A DNA stretch of 64,000 bases from a bacterium (GCA_021848145.1 JAJZMX010000004.1:186001-250000); one strand, 5' to 3'; positions 43,976-53,614 are shown, counted from the first letter of the stretch. The notes: generated by a model from the letters alone, not told the origin. Made by a program: numbers and translations.

Positions 43976-44881
43976 ATGCCCTCACGAAAAGCCCCTTACG
44001 AAAGATATATTGTCTCGCTTAATATGAATAAGCTTGAGGGCAGAATGCTTAATTATCCGGCTAAAAACCGCACAAATAACATTCTTCTTATTGGAGATTT
44101 AGGTACAGATATTGGATTTTGGTGGGGGCTAGCAAAAAGTCTGCATGATCTTGGAAATGTTACGATGCCGGATTTACCAGGCATAGGGGGAATGGATAGT
44201 TTTTATAAGATCAAAAAAGTACCAGATATTGATGCATATGCGGATTATATGGCGTCCTTCATTAAGATGCGTTTCAGGAAGCGTAAGTTTATTACTGTTG
44301 GGGTTGGCTTTGGTTTCATTGTGCTAACTCGTACTTTCCAGCGCTACCCTGAACTACAAAAAAATGTTAAATTTATGGTTTCGCTTGGCGGTTTTGCTGA
44401 TCATGAAGATTACATTCTGCCTAAAACCCGTTACCTGATTTATTCCTACCTTAGTTCCGTCTTTAGCCGCAAGTTATTTTCGGTTCTATTTAGAAGGGTG
44501 TCTTTAAATTCAATGGCGCTAAGCCTGTTTTATCGTTGGCAAATGTCCGGAGTGGTGTCCGAGAGTGATTTGAGCGCCTTGGCTTATAGGAATACTAGAC
44601 GCTTTATTAAAGGAGACGCCCGTACTTTAATGGCTGTAATATCTGAACTGACTAGATTTAGTAATTGCGATAAGCAATTAGAATTACCCTTAGAGCACGT
44701 TGACGTACCAACTAGATATTTAGACTGGAGCCATAACGAACAACACTTAAGGGTGATTTTTCCAGAGATAAACTACTTGCCGCCAGGTAGTAAGATAAAC
44801 CGTTACCCGATAAAGAGAGACAAGCGTTCAGCTGCGGTTTATTTACCTAACGATCTTAAGTCTAAGATCAGGAAGGCTTAA
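43976..44881 (+). CDS. Alpha/beta-hydrolase-fold protein lacking the nucleophile
   Basis: A 301-residue protein with alpha/beta hydrolase features: NNILLIGDLGTDIGFWWGL (oxyanion-loop strand) and VTMPDLPGIGGMD in the right order. The nucleophile elbow, normally G-x-S-x-G, reads GVGFG (109-113) with Gly111 in place of Ser. A lid-like basic helical region follows (140-200). It may be a non-catalytic or differently acting member. No signal peptide. It is transcribed alone from its own promoter. Confidence 0.55.
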   Translation: MPSRKAPYERYIVSLNMNKLEGRMLNYPAKNRTNNILLIGDLGTDIGFWWGLAKSLHDLGNVTMPDLPGIGGMDSFYKIKKVPDIDAYADYMASFIKMRFRKRKFITVGVGFGFIVLTRTFQRYPELQKNVKFMVSLGGFADHEDYILPKTRYLIYSYLSSVFSRKLFSVLFRRVSLNSMALSLFYRWQMSGVVSESDLSALAYRNTRRFIKGDARTLMAVISELTRFSNCDKQLELPLEHVDVPTRYLDWSHNEQHLRVIFPEINYLPPGSKINRYPIKRDKRSAAVYLPNDLKSKIRKA

Positions 44882-44900
44882 TCTTTATGATGTTGTGTTA

Positions 44901-44929
44901 TTGCCTTAATACTAAGCATAAGTGATAAT
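44901..44929 (+). promoter_or_regulatory. Promoter of the AI-2E family gene, leaderless type
   Basis: TTGCCT (44901-44906), 17-nt spacer, GATAAT (44924-44929), 6 nt to the ATG at 44936. Confidence 0.6.
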
Positions 44930-44935
44930 TAGCAT

Positions 44936-46057
44936 ATGCTTTTTCATCGTCATAATAACGAGCAGAAGATACGAGAAGTAGAAGTCACGATATCCAACCG
45001 TACATTAGTTCGAGTTATTATAATAATCCTCATAGCAATTGGTTTGGTCCAGGCATTTATCTCCGTTGAGAGATCTATGTTACTGCTATTCATTGCGTTT
45101 TTCTTGGCACTTGCGTTAAACGCCCCAGTAGCGCGTATTGCCGGATTGCTCCCGGGAAGGATTAGGGGCAACAGGTTGGTCGCAACGAGTATATCCTATT
45201 TACTTGTAATCTTAGTTTTAACTGCTTTTGGTTTTTATGCTATACCTCCTTTTATTCATCAGACCGCAAAGTTTATTTCAGCTGCACCTCACTTAGTTAA
45301 AGAAACGCAAAACCAACAAACTTCATTAGGACACTTTGTTAGAGTGCATCACTTGGAGAATTTTGTTAACACGTTATCTAAAAATATTTCTACCCAATTG
45401 AAGAATATTGGCGGTAAAGCTTTCAATGGCATCACCACTGCTGCCGAGGATATTTTTTATGTGCTGGCAGTTATCGTGCTGACCTTCATGATGCTAGTTG
45501 AGGGGCCTCGTTGGTTAAGTACACTTAGGGAATTATTCTTTACAAAAGACGAAAAGAAAGAGGTAGAGCGCATAGCCGGCGAAATCTACAGAGTAGTCAG
45601 GGGTTATGTTAACGGACAGGTATCTCTAGCTTTTATTGCGGCAGTATTAATTGGACCAGCCCTGTTTATTATGGGCGTCAGTTATCCTATTGCGTTAATG
45701 GTAGTAATTTTCATTTGCGGTCTTATACCTTTGATTGGGCATACGATTGGAGCGGTTATTGTCACTACGGTTGCCTTATTTCACTCACTGACTGCGGCTA
45801 TTGTGGTTCTTATTTGGTATATAATCTACATTAATTTCGAGAATTACATTTTGCAACCTAGGATTCAGGCCAATACTACAAAGATGTCGCCGTTATTGGT
45901 TTTTGCCGCCATCATTGTTGGGGTTAATTTTGACGGTATAGTCGGCGGTCTAATCGCCATTCCTGTAGCTGGTAGCATCCGGATTTTAGTTATTGAGTAC
46001 CTAGAGCGGCGTAGGATGTTGCCAACAGACTATATTGTTGACGATAGTAGTAAATAG
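44936..46057 (+). CDS. AI-2E family transporter (PerM/YdiK-like)
   Basis: A 373-residue membrane protein with about seven to eight helices. FFLALALNAPVARIAGLLP near the N-terminus, then GYVNGQVSLAFIAAVLIG and FICGLIPLIGHTIGAVIV are the core motifs of the AI-2E transporter family, which includes Na+/H+ antiporters and autoinducer exporters. The substrate cannot be inferred. It converges on cysS with a 10-nt gap. Confidence 0.9.
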   Translation: MLFHRHNNEQKIREVEVTISNRTLVRVIIIILIAIGLVQAFISVERSMLLLFIAFFLALALNAPVARIAGLLPGRIRGNRLVATSISYLLVILVLTAFGFYAIPPFIHQTAKFISAAPHLVKETQNQQTSLGHFVRVHHLENFVNTLSKNISTQLKNIGGKAFNGITTAAEDIFYVLAVIVLTFMMLVEGPRWLSTLRELFFTKDEKKEVERIAGEIYRVVRGYVNGQVSLAFIAAVLIGPALFIMGVSYPIALMVVIFICGLIPLIGHTIGAVIVTTVALFHSLTAAIVVLIWYIIYINFENYILQPRIQANTTKMSPLLVFAAIIVGVNFDGIVGGLIAIPVAGSIRILVIEYLERRRMLPTDYIVDDSSK

Positions 46058-46067
46058 AGATAATTTT

Positions 46068-47441
46068 TTAAGCAATATGCTGCCAAATTGTTCCATGTGG
46101 TGTATCTAGTAAAGAAATATTCATTTTCTCTAATTGATGCCTTAAATCATCTGACCTCTGCCAGTCCTTTTCGTTTCTTGCCTTCTCGCGATCGTTAATT
46201 AAGGCTTTTTGTTGTTGGGATATGTTTTTTGTCTTAGATAGTTGTAATCCCAATAAATCGTCGATTAATTTAATTGCTGTTTCAATAGAGTTTTTTGAAA
46301 TGTTTGTATCCTCTGCTTTGCTTAAGAACTCTTCAAAATTAGCTAAAGCTTGTGGTGTGTTAAGGTCATCCTGCATTGGAGATATTAAATCTGGTGCGTC
46401 AAGATTAGTTTTGCCATCTTGTTGGAAACGACGTACGGCAAAATTGCGGTATCTAACAAGCCTTTGGTTAGCTGAAGCTATAGTATCCCACCTAAACTTG
46501 CTTTGACTTCGGTAATGGCTTTCTGCTACCAAAAGTCTTAGTGTTTCGGTACTGTAACCTTTAGTCTCAATGTCTTCAATTGTTATAGTGTTACCCAGAC
46601 TTTTAGATATCTTTTGATCCTCTAATAATATATGGTTTGAATGCATCCAGTAGTTTGCCAAGGGCTTGCCAGTTACAGCTTCGCTCTGCGCGATTTCATT
46701 GGTGTGGTGAATTGGTATATGGTCTATGCCACCGCAATGTATATCAACGGTTTCTCCAAGATATTTCATACACATTGCAGAGCATTCAATGTGCCAACCT
46801 GGGAAACCTATACCCCAAGGGCTGTCCCATTCCATGTCTCTTTTAGCTTCTCTTGGTGAAAACTTCCAGAGGGCAAAATCGTTGGGATTTTTCTTTTGCG
46901 GGTTGAGCTCAATCCTAGCTCCAGCTTGTTGTTCGTCGAGATCAAGGTTGGCAAAGTCGCCGTACTTAGAGAATTTAGAAGTATCGTAGTATATACCGTC
47001 ATCAATTCGGTAAGTGAAACCCTTGGCTTCTAGCTTCTGAATTAAGTTGATTTGCTCAGCTATATGGTTTGTTGCTCTAGTTAGTTGTGATGGAATAATG
47101 AAGTTTAATTTATTTAGACTAGTTATAAAGTAGTCGCTATAGAAGCTGGCAATATCCCATGCTGTCTTGCCTTCCTTGGCGGCTTCCTTTGCTAATTTGT
47201 CTTCTCCCTCGTCGGCATCTGAGGTCAAATGTCCAACGTCAGTTATGTTCATAACCCACTTTGGCTTATAGCCCGATGAAACAAGCGTCCTAATTAATAA
47301 ATCATAACGAATGAATGTAAACCAATTGCCAATATGGGGATAGTCGTAAACGGTCGGGCCGCAGGTATATACTTTAACTTCTGGCGGGTTTATAGGCTTA
47401 AACTCTTCTACTTTTTTGGTTAATGTATTATACAGGTGCAT
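46068..47441 (-). CDS. cysS: Cysteinyl-tRNA synthetase
   Basis: A 457-residue class I synthetase of normal length. KVYTCGPTVYDYPHIGNW carries the first zinc Cys and the HIGH-type signature; GWHIECSAMCMKYLG and the IHCGGIDHIPIHHTNE segment supply the other zinc ligands; the KMSKS loop reads KISKSLGN. It charges tRNA-Cys in the cytoplasm. Its start overlaps the end of the DHH phosphoesterase gene by 14 nt, so the two are co-transcribed. Confidence 0.96.
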   Translation of the reverse strand: MHLYNTLTKKVEEFKPINPPEVKVYTCGPTVYDYPHIGNWFTFIRYDLLIRTLVSSGYKPKWVMNITDVGHLTSDADEGEDKLAKEAAKEGKTAWDIASFYSDYFITSLNKLNFIIPSQLTRATNHIAEQINLIQKLEAKGFTYRIDDGIYYDTSKFSKYGDFANLDLDEQQAGARIELNPQKKNPNDFALWKFSPREAKRDMEWDSPWGIGFPGWHIECSAMCMKYLGETVDIHCGGIDHIPIHHTNEIAQSEAVTGKPLANYWMHSNHILLEDQKISKSLGNTITIEDIETKGYSTETLRLLVAESHYRSQSKFRWDTIASANQRLVRYRNFAVRRFQQDGKTNLDAPDLISPMQDDLNTPQALANFEEFLSKAEDTNISKNSIETAIKLIDDLLGLQLSKTKNISQQQKALINDREKARNEKDWQRSDDLRHQLEKMNISLLDTPHGTIWQHIA

Positions 47442-48429
47442 CCAAAAGTTCCTTAGCTTTATTTATAATTGTTTTTTTTAATTCTTCAATGTTTGGGTTG
47501 TTGGTAAGTTTGAAACCGCTAGCGTAGTCATGGCCACCTCCTCCAAAGGACTCAGCTAGTTTGGCGGCTATGGGTCTTCCATGATTGCTCCTTATTTTGC
47601 CAGTAACTTTCCCTTCTGGATAAATCTTAACCACTACCGAAACGGCAGTGTTTGTTGTTAGACGCATGTCGTCAAGAGCCAAAACTGCAGGGTTATACAT
47701 GGGACTGTAGTGCTCGATTTCTTGCCAAGGAATAATTAGTAGTGCTATGCGGTCATCATAGAAGTATTCAATCCTCTGTAGTAGCTGGCCTTTATAATGT
47801 ACGAGTTCTGGGCTTTTGCGTTGGTAGTCACGTCTGGCGTTTTCAAGCGCAGATAAGGAAACTCCAGACTCTACTAGTTCGGCTAAGGCATATATCGTGC
47901 TTGACTTGGTACTTTCAGTAGTTAGGCCAAGAGTGTCGGATAAGATTGCAGCCGCTATAGCATTTTTGCCTGGTTGAGGTATTTCCCAGCTAAGATATTT
48001 ACTAAGTTCGTATATTACTTGCCCCGTAGCTGCCGCTGAATCTTCTTTTAGCAGGACTGTCGAAAAACCTATACTCTCTTCGCTTGAGTGATGGTCAATT
48101 ATGACCATTGGCTTCGACTTTAAGGCCAAAACACCTTTGCTTTTTGTTAAGTTTTCGATTAACGAAAGCGAAGATGTGTCCACTAAAATACTAAGGTCGA
48201 AATTGTGAGGTATCTCTTGATCAACTCTATCCCATCCAGGTAAATAAGCTAGATAAGATGGAATGTTAGCACCGCAGACCATATATACATCCTTGCCCAA
48301 TTCGCCTAATATCTGTTCAAGGGCTAGGCTGCTGCCAAGGCTGTCTCCGTCAGGGTTGTCTGGCTGAACGATAACTATACGTTTGGAATTATTTACCAAA
48401 TCATTTATTTTTAGAGCTTTTTCGTGCAT
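47428..48429 (-). CDS. nrnA: DHH-family phosphoesterase (NrnA-like nanoRNase/pAp phosphatase)
   Basis: A 333-residue protein with DHH motifs: QPDNPDGDSLGSSLALE for metal binding, VDTSSL, IIDHHSSEE for the name-giving DHH, and the DHHA1 tail FGGGGHDYASGFKL. The family degrades 2-5-mer RNAs or pAp. It lies between recR and cysS in a run of same-strand housekeeping genes (ybaB, recR, nrnA, cysS). The start ATG at 48427-48429 follows the recR stop by 17 nt. Confidence 0.9.
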   Translation of the reverse strand: MHEKALKINDLVNNSKRIVIVQPDNPDGDSLGSSLALEQILGELGKDVYMVCGANIPSYLAYLPGWDRVDQEIPHNFDLSILVDTSSLSLIENLTKSKGVLALKSKPMVIIDHHSSEESIGFSTVLLKEDSAAATGQVIYELSKYLSWEIPQPGKNAIAAAILSDTLGLTTESTKSSTIYALAELVESGVSLSALENARRDYQRKSPELVHYKGQLLQRIEYFYDDRIALLIIPWQEIEHYSPMYNPAVLALDDMRLTTNTAVSVVVKIYPEGKVTGKIRSNHGRPIAAKLAESFGGGGHDYASGFKLTNNPNIEELKKTIINKAKELLDAPV

Positions 48430-48446
48430 TAAAATGAATTCCTAAT

Positions 48447-49073
48447 TTAAGTAGCGGATTCTTGACTGTTTAAGGTTTGGCGGTGCTCGATTGCTCGGCC
48501 GAGGCTAATTTGGTCGGCATATTCTAAATCAACACCAATTGGTAAGCCTCTAGCTAAACGGGTTATCTTAACATTCCTCTGGCCTATTTGTTGTTGTATA
48601 TATAGGGCAGTTGATTCACCCTCTACGCTAGCATTAGTTGCCAGTATTACTTCGACCACTTTGTCTTCGTCGATCCGGTTAATTAATTCATGGATGTGAA
48701 GTTGTTCGGGTGATACGCCATCTATTGGTGAGACTAGGCCACCCAATACATGGTATGTGCCGCCATATTGTTCTGTCTTTTCTATGGCTAAAATGTCGAA
48801 TGGTTCGGCGACTACGGCGACTACTGTTTTATCTCGTTTTGGGTCTGTGTAAAGGTCGGAAAATTCTTGACCGGCCGGAACTAAAGCAAATGTCTTTTTG
48901 CAATAACCGATACCATCCGCTAGCTCATTTAGTGATTTAGCGAGCTTGATAGCACTTGCATTATCGTGACGCACAAACCAGTAAGCATAGCGTTCCGCAG
49001 TTCTTGGTCCGACGCCCGGAAGAGAACTAAATGCATCAATAAGGTTGGTTAGTGCTGGAGGAATGACATTCAT
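48447..49073 (-). CDS. recR: Recombination protein RecR without a full zinc finger
   Basis: A 208-residue RecR. The N-terminal helix-hairpin-helix (SLPGVGPRTAERYA) and the Toprim domain (VVAVVAEPFDILAIE, and VEVILATNASVEGESTALYI with the conserved acidic residues) are intact. The zinc finger between them, normally four Cys, keeps only C58 in GYCKKT; the other positions are Phe, Phe and Tyr-like in PAGQEFSDLYTDPKRD. It works with RecO/RecF in gap repair. ybaB follows the usual gene order upstream. Confidence 0.93.
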   Translation of the reverse strand: MNVIPPALTNLIDAFSSLPGVGPRTAERYAYWFVRHDNASAIKLAKSLNELADGIGYCKKTFALVPAGQEFSDLYTDPKRDKTVVAVVAEPFDILAIEKTEQYGGTYHVLGGLVSPIDGVSPEQLHIHELINRIDEDKVVEVILATNASVEGESTALYIQQQIGQRNVKITRLARGLPIGVDLEYADQISLGRAIEHRQTLNSQESAT

Positions 49074-49084
49074 TCTTTAATCTA

Positions 49085-49378
49085 TTAAAGTCCTAGGCTA
49101 CCTAAAGACCCCATCATTGGCTGCATTTTCTCTGCAGCTAGGCGTTGACTGTCTTTAATAGCATCTTTAACTGCATCTTCGATCCAACGTTCTAGTTGGG
49201 TTATGTCATCTAGATCTATAGACTTTGGGTCTATATGTATTTTCTTAATTTTTTGCTCACCGGTTATCTCAACGATCACGGCACCATCGCCCTTTTCGAC
49301 CTTTATTACTTCTTTTTCTAGTTCTTTCTGGATCTTCTTAATCCGCATTGCCATTTTGGCTTGGTCTATTTTGCTCAT
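49085..49378 (-). CDS. ybaB: Nucleoid-associated protein YbaB/EbfC
   Basis: A 97-residue protein with the YbaB fold: helix QAKMAMRIKKIQKELEKE, central strands VEITGEQKIKKIHIDP, and a C-terminal helix AVKDAIKDSQRLAAEKM ending in a Met/Gly-rich tail. It binds DNA as a dimer and is nearly always next to recR, as here (11-nt gap). An AAGGTTAA-type ribosome binding site precedes the ATG. Confidence 0.92.
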   Translation of the reverse strand: MSKIDQAKMAMRIKKIQKELEKEVIKVEKGDGAVIVEITGEQKIKKIHIDPKSIDLDDITQLERWIEDAVKDAIKDSQRLAAEKMQPMMGSLGSLGL

Positions 49379-49439
49379 AATTAACCTTTCTTAAGTTCTT
49401 CTTGTCTCTTGTAATTATAACAAAAATAAGGGGTAAAAC

Positions 49440-50702
49440 TTAGTTGAGCTTTTTCGAATAGGTTGTTTTTGTTATAGGATTATTTGCCCAGGCCACTATA
49501 TAGCTACGGAAACTGTAAAAACTTATAAAAATAATAACCAATGACATAAGAATTGGGCCAAAGTTTTTGGCAATTTTGTTTCTCGGAAAAACCACGTACC
49601 ATTGTTTTAGCATATATGCCATGCCGGTTCCGGCACTTATGGCAAATAGCGGCAACAGCGCCAATGGGTTTATTAAATTAAACCCGCTCATCGCCCAGCA
49701 TATTACCATTAGCAGTATTATTGCTCTAAAACGCCAGTTCTTAAACCGGGTTGCATAACTGAATAATCCAAGAAGAGACAAAATTGTAAATGCGAAAGGC
49801 ATAGCCGGTAGATGGCCTAGGCTTAAATTACTGTTTAAGTTCATGTTTCTTAAGAACAAATCCAGTGGCGTAGACAGTATATTGTTGCCAAAGGAATGGA
49901 TTACGTGTAAAGCGTTGCCCTTTAGGCCATAACCTAGCCAAATATATATTTGGGATTGGCTATAGTGTACGACTAGGCGGAACAATAGGGGCGCCATTAA
50001 TATTATTCCGCCAACTCCGGCAATTATCCTACTTCTAACATTTATACCAGTAAAGCTCTCTTTTAGGTCCGGCCAGGATAGGGCTAATGCCGTTAGGCTT
50101 AACCAAATTCCTCCTGGTATGTATAGTCCTAGCATGGCTAGTACCAGCATTAAACTAAAGCCAATAATATCAGTTCTGCGGCTTAAGTATATTATTGCTG
50201 AAAGCAGGGCTACTAACATTAATGGCTGGACTGACAGTGGCGTTCCGTTCCTGGATATTGCCAGCTGGCCAAAACTAAATAATGCAACACCGGCAGCTAA
50301 TAGGCCTATCTTATAGCCATGAAATTGATTTACTATCCAATACACTAAGGTAACGGTAACTACACCTAATAACACTGAAGCTAATCTAAGGGACCAGGCG
50401 TTGCTGCTAATAGCATAAGTAAGGTGTAGCAAAAAGTAGTATGGGCCATATATATTAGCGAAGCTTTTCCACCAAGGACTGTTTATATATAGCTGGTGTT
50501 TAGTTGCTAATTCGCTAGCACTTACCTTACCTAATGTAATTGCTGAAAGGCGCCAGATAAGGGCTAGTGTAGAAGTGCAGGCTACTAAAATCCCCCAAGT
50601 CGTCTCAACTTCCAATCGAGGAAGCGATACGGTTTTAGCTTTTTTATATGAATTAATTTTTAGTTGATCTAGTTTTCCTGCCACCTGCATGTTTTGTTTC
50701 AT
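49440..50702 (-). CDS. GT-C type membrane glycosyltransferase, ArnT/PMT-like
   Basis: A 420-residue protein with about ten to twelve membrane helices, no soluble domain of size. The first outside loop, LGKVSASELATKHQLY, is where GT-C enzymes place their acidic catalytic residue; here only Glu is present. WWKSFANIYGPYYFLLHL and the next helices fit the ArnT/PMT_2 pattern of lipid-linked sugar transferases. Substrate unknown. It follows dnaB with a 1-nt gap on the same strand. Confidence 0.65.
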   Translation of the reverse strand: MKQNMQVAGKLDQLKINSYKKAKTVSLPRLEVETTWGILVACTSTLALIWRLSAITLGKVSASELATKHQLYINSPWWKSFANIYGPYYFLLHLTYAISSNAWSLRLASVLLGVVTVTLVYWIVNQFHGYKIGLLAAGVALFSFGQLAISRNGTPLSVQPLMLVALLSAIIYLSRRTDIIGFSLMLVLAMLGLYIPGGIWLSLTALALSWPDLKESFTGINVRSRIIAGVGGIILMAPLLFRLVVHYSQSQIYIWLGYGLKGNALHVIHSFGNNILSTPLDLFLRNMNLNSNLSLGHLPAMPFAFTILSLLGLFSYATRFKNWRFRAIILLMVICWAMSGFNLINPLALLPLFAISAGTGMAYMLKQWYVVFPRNKIAKNFGPILMSLVIIFISFYSFRSYIVAWANNPITKTTYSKKLN

Positions 50703-50703
50703 C

Positions 50704-52062
50704 TTAAAATGGCTCAGTATGCTTGGTGTCTAAGGAGCGGAAGCGTTGTTTCTCGTTATCGAAGTATAACTCAACGCCGCCGATTGGACCGTTACGGTGC
50801 TTCTTGATTAGTAAATCGGTAATTTTTTTACGGTCGGTCTCCGGATTGTAAAACTCCTCACGGTATATGAATGCGACAATGTCAGAGTCTTGCTCAATGG
50901 CGCCACTTTCTCTTAAGTCTGACAGTTGTGGTATTTGCGGACTTCGGTTTTCAACTGAACGGTTAAGCTGCGAAGCGGCTAAAAGTGGTACGTTCAATTC
51001 ACGGGCAATACCCTTCAATCCTCTGGATATTTCTGATATTTCTTGAACCCGGTTAGCATCGTTACCAAATTTACCGCCTCCACTCATTAGTTGTAGATAG
51101 TCGACTATGATTAGTCCTAGTTGGTGTTTATGGTTTTCTCGACGGGCAATAGTTCTAAGATCGCTTACAGTAATGCCAGGGGTATCATCTATATATATCG
51201 GCGCTTCACTTAATGTGCCCATTGCAGCACCGATTTTCTCGAAATCGGTATCGGTTAGGTTGCCGGTCCTAAGCGCCCAGGCATCAACCCCGGATTCCAT
51301 GCTAAGCAATCTATCCACTAGTTGTTCCTTGCTCATTTCCAAGCTAAATAACAGAACAGGTTCTTTGGAGTCAACTGCGACATTATGTGCAAAATTAAGC
51401 ATTAATGCCGTCTTCCCCATAGATGGCCTTGCTGCCAGTATGAACAAATCTGATCTCTGGAATCCTGCTAGTAGATTGTCGACGTCTTTAAAACCAGAGG
51501 GAATGCCGCGGATTTTCTTCTTATCTTTGTGAAGTTCGTCAAGGCGCTCAAAGCTTTCTTCAAGTATCGATTCCAGACTAACGGCTGACTGCTTTACGTG
51601 CTGTTCGCTTACTGCAAATAAATTACTCTCAGCTTCTTCTATAAGCTCGTTGAGAGCTTTTGTCTCGTCAAAGCCTAAAGATACCAGTTTCTGCGAAGCT
51701 GCTATTAGACGTCGTCTTAATGCCTTCTGGGCTACTATGTCAGCATACTGTTCGACGTGGGTTGCCGTAGGGACAAAGTTTGTTAACTCTGTTAAATATC
51801 CCGCTCCTCCTACGCTATCGAGTTCACCGCTGTTTTTTAATTCATTGGCTAAAGTTAAAACATCTATGGCTGAACGACGGTTATATAGACTAATCATTGT
51901 CTGGTAGATAAGTTCATGGCGCCTATCAAAGAAATCAGTCGACCTTATCTGGTCGGCGATCTTAACTATCGCATCTGTGTCTATGAGAATAGAACCAAGT
52001 AACGAAGCCTCGGCATCCAGGTTTTGTGGGGGCTGTTTAACGCTTTGTGCAACACTTGCCAT
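50704..52062 (-). CDS. dnaB: Replicative DNA helicase
   Basis: A 452-residue DnaB of normal length. N-terminal domain starts PPQNLDAEASLLGSILID; the RecA-like motor has Walker A AARPSMGKTALMLN, LFSLEMSKEQL, Walker B LIIVDYLQLM and LNRSVENR with the arginine-finger region. No intein interrupts it. It unwinds DNA at the fork. GAGAG precedes the ATG by about 8 nt. Confidence 0.97.
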   Translation of the reverse strand: MASVAQSVKQPPQNLDAEASLLGSILIDTDAIVKIADQIRSTDFFDRRHELIYQTMISLYNRRSAIDVLTLANELKNSGELDSVGGAGYLTELTNFVPTATHVEQYADIVAQKALRRRLIAASQKLVSLGFDETKALNELIEEAESNLFAVSEQHVKQSAVSLESILEESFERLDELHKDKKKIRGIPSGFKDVDNLLAGFQRSDLFILAARPSMGKTALMLNFAHNVAVDSKEPVLLFSLEMSKEQLVDRLLSMESGVDAWALRTGNLTDTDFEKIGAAMGTLSEAPIYIDDTPGITVSDLRTIARRENHKHQLGLIIVDYLQLMSGGGKFGNDANRVQEISEISRGLKGIARELNVPLLAASQLNRSVENRSPQIPQLSDLRESGAIEQDSDIVAFIYREEFYNPETDRKKITDLLIKKHRNGPIGGVELYFDNEKQRFRSLDTKHTEPF

Positions 52063-52141
52063 TCATGTCTCTCGCTTGTATGCCATTATATTACCTATTT
52101 TTAGTTAAGCCTAACAGTTATAAACACTTTATCCCCTGTGT

Positions 52142-53614
52142 TTAATCTAACAGTTCACCTTCACCGAATATTGAGTTAATAGCTTCTAGTTCGTGTGGTT
52201 CAATTGCCTCTTCTTTGGGTTTAGACAATAATTTTTTGTCTACAATACATTCGATGATGTAGTTGCTGCCACTTACTTGGATTATGGCATCTTCTATAAT
52301 TTTTCGGTTTTTTGAGTCATTAACTCTTTTTTGGTGGAACGGAAATGCAAACTTTAATCTTATAGAGCTTGGTTCTTCAAAGTCTACACTCGCCATTCTT
52401 ACTACGCCGTATAAAGTGTTGTACTTGGTTTTGAGGATGTTAAGAACTTCATTCCATGTTGTTTTATCAATTGGTTTTTGTGGAATTGCCTCTACTTTTT
52501 TTGGAAGTATTTTTTCTTCCTCTTTGTCTTTAGATTGCTTAACTGGCTCTGGGGACTGTTCCTTAGTCACAGCAATACCTTTTTGGTCGGCTTTCGCTAT
52601 TTTTTTAAGTGCGATAGGAGCCTCTTTTCTTTCATTCGGTTGTGACTTGGGCTCTTCAATTTGAGCCTTTAGTAAGCATATCTCTAGATATTGTTCAGGA
52701 CTGGAGTTGCTTGGCACATCTAGGAGCTGGGATAATAATTCCAGGGCTGTTCTGGTGTCAAGACTAGAGCTTCTATTTACAAGCTGTTGTCTTATTAAGC
52801 TAGAAACTTGACTGGCGATGGCAGGGGCTGGGTAGCCTTGATCATATAATCTGTGTAGTGCGATGACTAACTTTGCTGTGTCTGGTTTGCTTAGATACAA
52901 TATAAGTTCTTCCAATAATTTTATAGGCGGTATTCCGAGCAACGTATTTATTGTGTCTATAGTTACTGGCTGGGAATAGTTCGAGGCCTGGTCAAGCAAT
53001 CCAATGCTATCCCGAAAACTACCCTGGCCATGAATTGCCATCATTTCCAGAGCTTCATCTTCTACTTCAATCTTTTCTTTTCGGGCTATATCCTTAAGGT
53101 GCTCAGTTACCTTATTTACTTCTATTGGTTTAAATTGAAAGCGTTGAGTACGGCTGATTATGGTTTCAGGAAGTTTATGCGCATCAGTGGTGGCAAGAAT
53201 GAATATGACGTGCTCAGGAGGCTCCTCTAGGGTCTTTAGGAGCGCATTGAAGGAGTCCATAGTTAGCATATGGACCTCGTCGATGATATATACCTTGTAT
53301 TTAGCGCTAACCGGAGCTACATATACTTTCTCAATAAGGGACTTGGTCTCTTCTAGTTTACGGTTAGACGCGGCGTCGATTTCAATAATATCTATATGGC
53401 CATTAGATTCGTCGTCATAGTTTAGGCCATTGATATTATGTGCTAATATGCGAGCTATTGATGTCTTGCCCACTCCCCTAGGCCCAGTAAAAAGGTAAGC
53501 ATGCGCAATCCGGCCAGATTTAACTGCTGTTTCTAGCGTGCGCGTAATGTGCTCCTGGCCGACTATCTCCTGAAGCGATTTAGACCGGTATTTACGGTAT
53601 AAAGCTTGGCCCAT
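52142..53614 (-). CDS. dnaX: DNA polymerase III subunit gamma/tau
   Basis: A 490-residue clamp-loader ATPase. Walker A GPRGVGKTSIARIL, IDEVHMLTMDSFNALLKTLEEPP (Walker B and the following helix) and the sensor-1 SRTQRF motif are clear. The four-Cys zinc module after Walker A is absent: the stretch reads NGLNYDDESNGHID. The C-terminal part is a Lys/Glu/Pro-rich linker then a small domain that resembles tau domain V. No frameshift signal to make a gamma form is seen. Confidence 0.94.
   Translation of the reverse strand: MGQALYRKYRSKSLQEIVGQEHITRTLETAVKSGRIAHAYLFTGPRGVGKTSIARILAHNINGLNYDDESNGHIDIIEIDAASNRKLEETKSLIEKVYVAPVSAKYKVYIIDEVHMLTMDSFNALLKTLEEPPEHVIFILATTDAHKLPETIISRTQRFQFKPIEVNKVTEHLKDIARKEKIEVEDEALEMMAIHGQGSFRDSIGLLDQASNYSQPVTIDTINTLLGIPPIKLLEELILYLSKPDTAKLVIALHRLYDQGYPAPAIASQVSSLIRQQLVNRSSSLDTRTALELLSQLLDVPSNSSPEQYLEICLLKAQIEEPKSQPNERKEAPIALKKIAKADQKGIAVTKEQSPEPVKQSKDKEEEKILPKKVEAIPQKPIDKTTWNEVLNILKTKYNTLYGVVRMASVDFEEPSSIRLKFAFPFHQKRVNDSKNRKIIEDAIIQVSGSNYIIECIVDKKLLSKPKEEAIEPHELEAINSIFGEGELLD

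Noticed and set aside
52263-52664. Long plus-strand open frame inside dnaX
   Set aside because: It mirrors the minus-strand dnaX reading frame, has no ribosome binding site and a low-complexity Ser/Leu/Phe composition typical of a shadow frame.
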